A stretch of 5,013 bases of DNA from Flavobacteriales bacterium UBA1112. Its GTDB lineage: Bacteria > Bacteroidota > Bacteroidia > Flavobacteriales_D > Sanyastnellaceae. The stretch's first letter is position 1; every line of letters begins with the position of its first letter. Shown piece after piece: positions 1-5,013 of this stretch. The translations under genes were made by a program, and so were the position numbers. Below the pieces are notes generated by a model. That model was not told the origin of the DNA. It saw only the letters and a program-made list of their open reading frames with translations, and made no database searches. The stretch spans positions 23,276 to 28,288 of the forward strand of contig DCBH01000084.1 of the NCBI GenBank assembly GCA_002313415.1, read 5' to 3'.

Positions 1-1845
1 GGTTACCGCGAATTTTTCCATGTACTCGGACATGTCGATGCGAATCAAAGCTTCCTCCGTATCAAACATGAATTTGGAAAGAACCTTGGCAAGTTGGGTC
101 TTTCCAACACCTGTAGGCCCCATAAAAATGAATGAACCAATTGGTTTGTTGGGGTCCTTGAGGCCTGCGCGATTTCGCTTGATGGCCTTCACCACTTTCT
201 TGATGGCTTCGTCCTGACCGATGACTTTTCCCTCAAGATCCGTATTCATGCGCGCCAGTTTCCCACTTTCCTTTTCTGCGATGCGCTGAACAGGAATTCC
301 AGTCATCATGGCTACGACATCCCCGACGTGATCTTCGGTCACCGTGACTCTGTGGTTTTTGGAGTCTTCCTCCCAAGTGCGTTTGGCCTTTTCGAGATTT
401 TCATTCAATATGCGCTCCTGGTCACGCAGTCTTGCAGCTTCCTCGTAGCGTTGTGAACGAACGACTCGACTCTTTTCGTCCTTCACTTTTTCGATTTCCT
501 CTTCAATCTTGACAATTTCTTCGGGGACGTTGATGTTGGTCAAGTGAACACGGCTGCCCACTTCATCCAAGGCATCAATGGCCTTGTCGGGGAGGTGTCT
601 GTCCGTGATGTAGCGGCTTGTCAATCGCACGCACGCCTGAATGGCTTCATCGGTATACTTGACGCTGTGATGCTCCTCGTATTTGTCTTTAATGTTGTTG
701 AGAATTTGGACGGTTTCGTCAATGTTGGTGGGTTCCACCATGACTTTCTGAAAACGACGTTCGAGTGCACCATCTTTCTCAATGTATTGGCGATACTCAT
801 CGAGCGTTGTTGCGCCGATGCATTGAATCTCGCCTCGGGCAAGAGCTGGCTTGAACATGTTCGATGCATCCAATGAACCGCTGGCGCCTCCGGCGCCGAC
901 GATCGTGTGGATCTCATCGATAAAGAGGATGACGTCTGGAGACTTTTCCAATTCATTCATCACAGCCTTCATTCTTTCTTCGAATTGACCGCGGTACTTG
1001 GTGCCCGCAACGAGGGAAGCGACATCTAGCGTGACAACTCTTTTGTTAAAGAGTACTCGGCTCACTTTCTTCTCAATGATGCGCAGAGCCAGACCTTCGG
1101 CGATTGCACTTTTTCCTACACCAGGTTCACCCATCAAAATGGGGTTGTTCTTTTTACGACGACTTAAAATTTGGCTGACACGCTCAATTTCTTTGGTGCG
1201 GCCCACGATGGGGTCTAAACGTCCCTCTTCCGCCATGCGAGTGAGATCTCGTCCAAAATTGTCCAAGACCGGCGTTTTCGATTTGGGGTCGCCTTTGCGA
1301 GAGGCAGGACCACCTGAGCTGCTTGAGCCACCGAAGTCAGCACCCTCTGCCGGTGCGTCGTCGTCAGAGATTGAGTGATCGGCGCGTAGTCCCTTGGTAC
1401 CGCCGTTTTCTGACAGGAGATTTTCAAATTCTTCTTTCGCCACGTCGTAGTCAATGTTGAATGCGTGAATGCTTTTGGTTGCGACGTTGTCTTCGTCTTT
1501 TAAAATGCTGAGCAAAAGGTGTTCTGTTCCAATGACACCACTTTTGAAAATTTTGGCTTCGAGGTATGTAATCTTCAAGATTTTCTCGGCCTGCTTTACC
1601 AAAGGAATGTTGCCTGAATTGCCAGGTTTGGAAGCACTGGGACGCACGGAACCCTCCACGAGTTTCCTCAATTTTTGAAGGTCACAGTTGAGACCTTCTA
1701 ATATTCGTACCGCCGTGCCTTCGCCTTCTTTGATGATGCCGAGAAGCAGGTGCTCGACTCCAATGTAATTGTGCCCCAAGCGTAGAGCCTCTTCTCTGCT
1801 TAGTGAAATCACTTCGCGTACTCGGGGAGAAAATTTTGCGTCCAT
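1..1845 (-). CDS. clpC: ClpC, ATP-dependent Clp protease ATP-binding subunit (3' end outside window)
   Basis: Class I Hsp100/AAA+ unfoldase of the cytoplasm. By family knowledge it unfolds substrates using ATP and threads them into ClpP. The frame is open for 615 codons from ATG at 1845 to the window edge; full-length relatives have roughly 820-860 residues, so most of the second ATPase domain is missing here. Visible parts: two Clp-N repeats (about 4-70 and 80-145, with IGVEHLLLGI at 28-37 and IGTEHLLLSI at 105-114); an acidic then Ser/Gly-rich linker (about 147-190); first AAA+ domain with Walker A GEPGVGKS (239-246, K245), Walker B ILFIDE (306-311) and paired arginines R363/R364 in LERRF; middle domain (about 430-505) with a UVR-type motif YEEAARLRDQE (467-477), which marks ClpC rather than ClpA or ClpB; then GIPV (516-519) and the second Walker A GPTGVGKT (576-583, K582). 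The start is chosen because MDAKFSPRV matches the usual beginning of Bacteroidota ClpC. No Shine-Dalgarno is seen; the leader just upstream is A/C-rich. No frameshift was found. Confidence 0.97.
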   Translation of the reverse strand, partial: MDAKFSPRVREVISLSREEALRLGHNYIGVEHLLLGIIKEGEGTAVRILEGLNCDLQKLRKLVEGSVRPSASKPGNSGNIPLVKQAEKILKITYLEAKIFKSGVIGTEHLLLSILKDEDNVATKSIHAFNIDYDVAKEEFENLLSENGGTKGLRADHSISDDDAPAEGADFGGSSSSGGPASRKGDPKSKTPVLDNFGRDLTRMAEEGRLDPIVGRTKEIERVSQILSRRKKNNPILMGEPGVGKSAIAEGLALRIIEKKVSRVLFNKRVVTLDVASLVAGTKYRGQFEERMKAVMNELEKSPDVILFIDEIHTIVGAGGASGSLDASNMFKPALARGEIQCIGATTLDEYRQYIEKDGALERRFQKVMVEPTNIDETVQILNNIKDKYEEHHSVKYTDEAIQACVRLTSRYITDRHLPDKAIDALDEVGSRVHLTNINVPEEIVKIEEEIEKVKDEKSRVVRSQRYEEAARLRDQERILNENLEKAKRTWEEDSKNHRVTVTEDHVGDVVAMMTGIPVQRIAEKESGKLARMNTDLEGKVIGQDEAIKKVVKAIKRNRAGLKDPNKPIGSFIFMGPTGVGKTQLAKVLSKFMFDTEEALIRIDMSEYMEKFAVT

Positions 1846-1883
1846 GTTGTGTGTTGTTGGCTCTTTGGATGCCCTCATGATTG

Positions 1884-1893
1884 TTGTTGCTGC
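1884..1893 (-). repeat. Shared leader decamer GCAGCAACAA, clpC copy
   Basis: In clpC orientation this reads GCAGCAACAA, 38 nt before the chosen start and inside the predicted leader. The identical decamer occurs in the gyrA leader at 2111-2120, so the two copies form an inverted pair across the intergenic region. A function is not known. Confidence 0.35.
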
Positions 1894-1923
1894 ACAAGGC
1901 GAAGCCCAAGAAACGTTCTACAT

Positions 1924-1931
1924 CAAATCTA
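1924..1931 (-). promoter_or_regulatory. Putative clpC promoter, -7 element TAGATTTG
   Basis: On the minus strand this reads TAGATTTG, a full match to the Bacteroidota primary-sigma -7 consensus TAnnTTTG. It would place the transcript start near 1918 and give clpC a leader of about 70 nt. At the usual 19-bp spacing the -33 position reads AGGA instead of TTTG, so only half of the promoter is recognisable. The palindrome at 1950-1964 covers that -33 position, which suggests a regulated promoter, though this is inference. Confidence 0.5.
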
Positions 1932-1949
1932 TGCTTCACCTGTGATACA

Positions 1950-1964
1950 GTCCTGCGTCAGGAC
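1950..1964. promoter_or_regulatory. Perfect palindrome GTCCTG-CGT-CAGGAC, possible operator
   Basis: Six-base arms are exactly complementary around a 3-bp spacer. The centre (1957) lies about 26 bp upstream of the clpC -7 element, over the expected -33 position, so it would not be transcribed from that promoter and is better read as a possible protein-binding site than as an RNA hairpin. A weaker repeat, CTGT-GAT-ACAG (1940-1950), abuts it. The match to any known regulator is unknown, and a single 6-bp-arm palindrome can arise by chance in a region this size. Confidence 0.3.
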
Positions 1965-2043
1965 CAATGTTATTCACATGTCATTCACCTCATTTGTGAG
2001 TAAGTGCAATATGTCTCATTCTCAGTCATGGCGCGGGTTATGG

Positions 2044-2051
2044 TATTTTTG
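2044..2051 (+). promoter_or_regulatory. Putative gyrA promoter, -7 element TATTTTTG
   Basis: TATTTTTG matches TAnnTTTG fully. It predicts a transcript start near 2057 and a gyrA leader of roughly 95 nt. The -33 region about 19 bp upstream (around 2021-2024) shows no TTTG, so the assignment rests on the -7 element and its position. Confidence 0.45.
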
Positions 2052-2110
2052 AGAAAGGTGAAAATCACGACAACTGAGCTGAATATGTGCTTGTGATTTG
2101 TCATGGTTAA

Positions 2111-2120
2111 GCAGCAACAA
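2111..2120 (+). repeat. Shared leader decamer GCAGCAACAA, gyrA copy
   Basis: Identical in sequence and relative orientation to the decamer in the clpC leader (1884-1893, minus strand). It lies 33 nt before the gyrA start, a spacing close to the 38 nt seen for clpC. It could be a translation or regulatory element common to the two mRNAs, or a coincidence. Confidence 0.35.
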
Positions 2121-2153
2121 TTGGATTCGAAATAGAGTCCGTGAAATGATCTT

Positions 2154-4688
2154 ATGGCAGAAGGAGAAAAAATCATTCAAATCAACATCTCAGATGAGAT
2201 GAAATCGGCATACATCGATTACTCGATGTCCGTGATTGTAAGTCGAGCACTTCCTGATGTCAGAGATGGGCTCAAGCCAGTGCATCGCCGTGTGCTTTAT
2301 GGCATGCTGGACTTGGGGGTGTTGTCCAACCGTCCGTACAAGAAATCGGCAAGGATTGTAGGTGAAGTGCTTGGAAAGTATCATCCACATGGAGACAGTT
2401 CTGTGTACGACACCATGGTTCGTATGGCTCAGCACTGGTCCTTGCGCTATCCCATGGTGGACGGACAAGGGAATTTTGGCTCGATTGACGGAGACAACCC
2501 CGCGGCCATGCGCTACACGGAGGCTCGACTTCGCAAAGTGGCTGAAGACATGTTGTCCGATTTGGACAAGGAAACCGTGGATTTTAGGCCCAACTTTGAT
2601 GAGAGCTTGAAGGAACCCACCGTTCTGCCAGCCAAAATTCCCAACCTGCTCGTGAATGGAGCGGCGGGAATTGCAGTTGGAATGGCGACGAATATGCCTC
2701 CACACAATCTTACCGAAGTGGTGGATGGCATGGTGCACCTGGTAGACAACCCGGAGTGTGCCGTTGAAGATTTGATGGCGTTCGTCAAGGCCCCAGATTT
2801 TCCCACAGGCGGGGTGATTCACGGCATCGAGGGAGTAAGGGATGCTTTTCAAACAGGGCGTGGCCGAATTGTCATGCGGGGTCGTGCCAAGTTCGAAGAG
2901 ACCAAAACAGGTCGTGAAATGATCATCGTGGAAGAAATTCCATATCAAGTCAACAAGGCGGACATGGTTCGTAAGACGGCCGACTTGGTAAACGACAAGA
3001 AAATTGAGGGTATTTCTGAAATACGAGATGAAAGTGACCGCAATGGTATGCGAATCGTGTACGAACTGAAACGGGATGCCATTCCAAACGTTGTGCTCAA
3101 TAAGTTGTACAAGTACACACAATTACAGAGCTCATTTTCAGTAAATAACATTGCTCTCGTGAAGGGGCGTCCAGAGTTGCTGAATTTGAAGCAAATGATG
3201 TCGCACTACATTGAACATCGCCATGAAGTGGTGGTGCGACGTACTCAATATGACTTGGGCAAAGCAGAAGAACGCGCGCACATTCTGCAGGGCTTGATCA
3301 TCGCCCTTGACAACATCGATGAGGTCATTGCACTGATTCGCGCGAGCAAAACCCCTGAGGAAGCTCGAAATGGATTGATGAAGAAATTCGATCTAAGTGA
3401 GATACAGGCGCGGGCCATCCTTGACATGCGACTTCAAAAGCTGACGGGTCTCGAAAGAGATAAGTTGCGTGCGGAGCATGATGAGTTGATGGCTTTGATT
3501 GCAGATCTAAAAGACATACTTGATCGTGTCGAACGTCGCATGGACATTGTCAAAACTGAGTTGCTCGATGTGAAGGAGAGGTTTGGAGATGAGCGACGCA
3601 GCACGATTGAATACAGCAGTGCTGACCTCAGCATCGAAGACATGATTCCCGACGAGCAAGTCGTGGTTACAATCAGCCACGCGGGGTACATCAAGCGTAC
3701 ACGCTTGAATGAATATCGGGCTCAAGGAAGAGGAGGAGTGGGGTCCAAGGGAAGCACCACGCGTCAGGAGGACTTCCTCGAAAGCATTTTTACGGCGACC
3801 AACCACAATTGGCTGCTCATTTTTACGGCCAAAGGCCGATGTTTTTGGATGCGGATATTTGAGGTGCCGGAAGGAAGCAAGCAAAGCAAAGGAAGGGCCA
3901 TTGTGAACCTCATCAACCTCGAAGGAGATGACAAGGTCTTGGCGTACATCCCTGTCAAAGACCTCAAAGACGAGGCGTATGTCAATGACAATTACGTCAT
4001 TCTATGCACGAAGAAGGGTTTGATCAAAAAGACGCGACTTGAGGCTTACAGCCGTCCGAGAACCAATGGAATCAATGCGGTAACGATAAGAGAGGGCGAT
4101 GAACTTTTGTCCGCCCGATTAACCAACGGCGACTCTGAAATCTTGATGGGCTTGCGGTCAGGCAAGGCCATTCGATTTCACGAGTCCACTGCTCGTGCGG
4201 TTGGACGAACCGCCATGGGTGTGAAAGGCGTAACTCTAGGGGGGCCAAATGACGAAGTCATTGGTATGGTGTGCATCAATGATACGTCCTCTGACATTCT
4301 TGTGGTCTCTGAGAATGGATATGGGAAGCGTTCCGCAGTCGAGGATTACAGAATTACCAACCGCGGCGGTAAAGGAGTCAAAACTCTCCAAGTCACCGAC
4401 AAGACAGGAGAATTGATTTCCATCCTGAACGTGAATGACGAGAACGATTTGATGATCATCAACAAATCGGGCATCACCATCCGAATGGCTGTCGAAGAAT
4501 TGCGAGTTATGGGACGCGCAACGCAGGGTGTCCGATTGATCAGTTTGCGAGGTCAAGATGCCATTGCCGCTGTTTGCAAAGTTCCCAAGTCAGATGAAGA
4601 AGAGGAATTGATCGCCGGTGAGGGAGAGCCTCAGGAAGGTCCAGATGAGGCAGATGCTTCTGAAACGCCTGACAAATCAGACTTGTAA
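2154..4688 (+). CDS. gyrA: DNA gyrase subunit A
   Basis: Type IIA topoisomerase subunit. With GyrB it forms the A2B2 enzyme that introduces negative supercoils using ATP; GyrA cuts, religates and wraps the DNA. Complete at 844 aa, within the family's usual range. The winged-helix/tower part (about 1-350) carries the catalytic pair R120-Y121 in AAMRYTE. The quinolone-determining region has S82 and D86 in GDSSVYD, equivalent to E. coli S83 and D87, so it looks wild type. A long helical coiled-coil and dimer-gate segment spans about 351-480. The C-terminal domain shows all six pinwheel blades, recognisable by their G-(basic/hydrophobic) strands near 511, 561, 622, 670, 722 and 773. The canonical GyrA-box position in blade 1 reads QGRGGVG (524-530); blade 5 has RGGKG (737-741). 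The tail (813-844) is acidic, 14 Asp/Glu in 32 residues. GyrA rather than ParC is favoured by the blade-1 box and the six complete blades. The start MAEGEKIIQ is the family-typical one; no Shine-Dalgarno precedes it. Confidence 0.98.
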   Translation: MAEGEKIIQINISDEMKSAYIDYSMSVIVSRALPDVRDGLKPVHRRVLYGMLDLGVLSNRPYKKSARIVGEVLGKYHPHGDSSVYDTMVRMAQHWSLRYPMVDGQGNFGSIDGDNPAAMRYTEARLRKVAEDMLSDLDKETVDFRPNFDESLKEPTVLPAKIPNLLVNGAAGIAVGMATNMPPHNLTEVVDGMVHLVDNPECAVEDLMAFVKAPDFPTGGVIHGIEGVRDAFQTGRGRIVMRGRAKFEETKTGREMIIVEEIPYQVNKADMVRKTADLVNDKKIEGISEIRDESDRNGMRIVYELKRDAIPNVVLNKLYKYTQLQSSFSVNNIALVKGRPELLNLKQMMSHYIEHRHEVVVRRTQYDLGKAEERAHILQGLIIALDNIDEVIALIRASKTPEEARNGLMKKFDLSEIQARAILDMRLQKLTGLERDKLRAEHDELMALIADLKDILDRVERRMDIVKTELLDVKERFGDERRSTIEYSSADLSIEDMIPDEQVVVTISHAGYIKRTRLNEYRAQGRGGVGSKGSTTRQEDFLESIFTATNHNWLLIFTAKGRCFWMRIFEVPEGSKQSKGRAIVNLINLEGDDKVLAYIPVKDLKDEAYVNDNYVILCTKKGLIKKTRLEAYSRPRTNGINAVTIREGDELLSARLTNGDSEILMGLRSGKAIRFHESTARAVGRTAMGVKGVTLGGPNDEVIGMVCINDTSSDILVVSENGYGKRSAVEDYRITNRGGKGVKTLQVTDKTGELISILNVNDENDLMIINKSGITIRMAVEELRVMGRATQGVRLISLRGQDAIAAVCKVPKSDEEEELIAGEGEPQEGPDEADASETPDKSDL
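4676..4688 (+). repeat. 13-bp direct repeat, copy 1 (covers gyrA stop)
   Basis: ATCAGACTTGTAA. This copy contains the last codons of gyrA (Ser-Asp-Leu) and ends exactly with its TAA stop. Copy 2 is at 4743-4755, offset by 67 bp, and the identity stops sharply on both sides. Confidence 0.9.
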
Positions 4689-4723
4689 TCCATTCTGGTA
4701 CGAGTTTTGTTTGGAAGAGAATG

Positions 4724-4731
4724 TAATTTTG
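4724..4731 (+). promoter_or_regulatory. Putative promoter of the TPR gene, -7 element TAATTTTG
   Basis: TAATTTTG is a full TAnnTTTG match between gyrA and the next gene, predicting a start near 4737 and a leader of about 35 nt. TTTG sequences occur upstream (4706-4709 and 4710-4713), but their spacers of 14 and 10 bp are shorter than the usual 19 or so. Expression by read-through from gyrA is the alternative. Confidence 0.4.
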
Positions 4732-4732
4732 A

Positions 4733-4747
4733 CTGATTCTTCATCAG
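4733..4747. repeat. Small inverted repeat CTGAT-TCTTC-ATCAG
   Basis: Five-base perfect arms around a 5-nt loop, just before the TPR gene. Its right arm is the first five bases of copy 2 of the 13-bp direct repeat. It is A/T-containing, short and not followed by a T run on either strand, so it is not called a terminator. Confidence 0.35.
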
Positions 4748-4755
4748 ACTTGTAA
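4743..4755 (+). repeat. 13-bp direct repeat, copy 2 (intergenic)
   Basis: Exact second copy of ATCAGACTTGTAA, lying 17 bp before the TPR start codon. The 67-bp offset is not a multiple of three, so its TAA is in the +1 frame relative to gyrA and does not act as a back-up stop for it. Confidence 0.9.
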
Positions 4756-4771
4756 AAACGAAACACAACCC

Positions 4772-5013
4772 ATGCAGAAAGTACTCACCTTGGTAGCCTT
4801 GGCCACTTGCGTTCAAGGATATGGACAGAAAGAAGTTGTCTCCGCCTACAATGCCAACAAAGAAGGAGATTTTGCAACGGCCGCCGTTTACATCGAGCAG
4901 GCCATTGAAAACCCCAAAGCAAACGTCAAAAACAAAACTTGGCGCTACCGTGGGGAGATTTACTTGAACATCAGTCGAGATAGTGCGTTGTTTGCGGCTT
5001 ACCCGGATGCCCT
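4772..5013 (+). CDS. Secreted tetratricopeptide-repeat protein, N-terminal part (3' end outside window)
   Basis: An open frame of 80 codons plus two bases from ATG at 4772 to the right edge. Residues 1-18 look like a Sec signal peptide: a lysine at position 3, a short hydrophobic core (VLTLVALATCV) and a probable signal peptidase I site after G16-Y17-G18, so the mature protein would begin at Q19 in the periplasm. Residues 22-48 fit a TPR helix pair, with A25/Y26, G32, F34, A37/A38 and A44 at TPR-like positions; 54-67 (WRYRGEIYLNI) looks like the start of a second repeat. TPRs bind proteins, and no enzymatic motif is visible. Its place directly after gyrA resembles an arrangement I recall from other Bacteroidota, but that is memory and not shown here. 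No Shine-Dalgarno; the leader is A/C-rich, like that of clpC. Function not assigned. Confidence 0.85.
   Translation, partial: MQKVLTLVALATCVQGYGQKEVVSAYNANKEGDFATAAVYIEQAIENPKANVKNKTWRYRGEIYLNISRDSALFAAYPDA

Larger units (their letters stand above)
1846..2153. other. Divergent clpC/gyrA intergenic control region
   Basis: This 308-bp gap separates the start codons of clpC (leftward) and gyrA (rightward). It contains no believable gene: the short open frames here have no recognisable sequence and one runs into gyrA on the opposite strand. It holds one TAnnTTTG element in each orientation, a 15-bp palindrome (1950-1964), a small CTCA-TTTG-TGAG inverted repeat (1989-2000), and a 10-bp sequence found in both leaders. 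No CIRCE operator and no tandem CtsR-type heptamers (known heat-shock operators for clp genes in Firmicutes) were seen. Confidence 0.85.

Noticed and set aside
544..1378. Open frames of about 110-126 codons on the plus strand and other frames within clpC
   Set aside because: They overlap the conserved clpC domains in other frames and have no recognisable sequence.
1935..2062. Heptamer TTCACCT at 1935-1941 and 1984-1990, with an inverted copy at 2056-2062
   Set aside because: Several matching 7-mers are expected by chance in a 308-bp region when both orientations are counted, and the spacing is irregular.
1849..2176. Small open frames in the intergenic region (67 codons on plus, 63 codons on minus)
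   Set aside because: They contain the divergent promoter elements, the minus one runs into gyrA, and neither shows a signal peptide, domain or plausible codon pattern.
2394..2414. Quinolone-resistance mutation in gyrA
   Set aside because: S82 and D86 (E. coli S83 and D87) are the usual susceptible residues, so no resistance change is seen at these positions.
2190..3122. 310-codon open frame on the minus strand opposite the first part of gyrA
   Set aside because: It lies wholly antisense to a highly conserved gyrA region, its sequence resembles no family I know, and it is His/Cys-rich in the way shadow frames of conserved genes often are. No promoter or start context supports it.
4733..4755. 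Hairpin downstream of gyrA as a rho-independent terminator
   Set aside because: The stem is only 5 bp, not GC-rich, and is followed by ACTTGTAAAA with no T run; the opposite strand lacks one as well.
4796..4810. Lipoprotein signal (Leu-Ala-Thr-Cys at residues 10-13 of the TPR protein)
   Set aside because: A lipobox normally has Gly, Ala or Ser before the cysteine, and Cys13 would leave a very short hydrophobic core. The G-Y-G site after residue 18 fits signal peptidase I better.

Overview
The window is an ordinary chromosomal housekeeping region, most likely from a member of the Bacteroidota, and within that probably a Flavobacteriales-like lineage. The evidence is the wording of the two recognisable proteins (ClpC beginning MDAKFSPRV; GyrA beginning MAEGEKIIQINI, with the Bacteroidota-type blade-1 sequence QGRGGVG), the absence of Shine-Dalgarno sequences before the starts, and one Bacteroidota-type -7 promoter element (TAnnTTTG) suitably placed upstream of each gene. 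The genus cannot be told from this sequence. I saw no mobile element, CRISPR array, tRNA or rRNA.

Layout: positions 1845 down to 1 on the minus strand encode the first 615 codons of clpC, the Hsp100 unfoldase subunit of the ClpCP protease; its 3' end lies beyond the left edge. Positions 1846-2153 are a 308-bp divergent intergenic region with a -7 element for each direction, a perfect 6+3+6 palindrome where the clpC -33 element would be expected, and a 10-bp sequence present in both leaders. Positions 2154-4688 on the plus strand hold a complete gyrA (844 aa), the cleavage-religation and DNA-wrapping subunit of DNA gyrase, with all six C-terminal blades readable and an acidic tail. After 83 bp, a secreted or periplasmic tetratricopeptide-repeat protein starts at 4772 and runs off the right edge.

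The three genes do not form one pathway: ClpC is protein quality control, GyrA is DNA topology, and the TPR protein has no assigned role. clpC and gyrA are transcribed divergently. The TPR gene could be read through from gyrA, because I see no intrinsic terminator, or expressed from its own promoter around 4724-4731.

I found no convincing new biological system. The points most worth a second look are non-coding: a 13-bp direct repeat that starts in the last codons of gyrA, includes its stop and recurs 67 bp downstream, and the architecture of the clpC/gyrA divergent control region.
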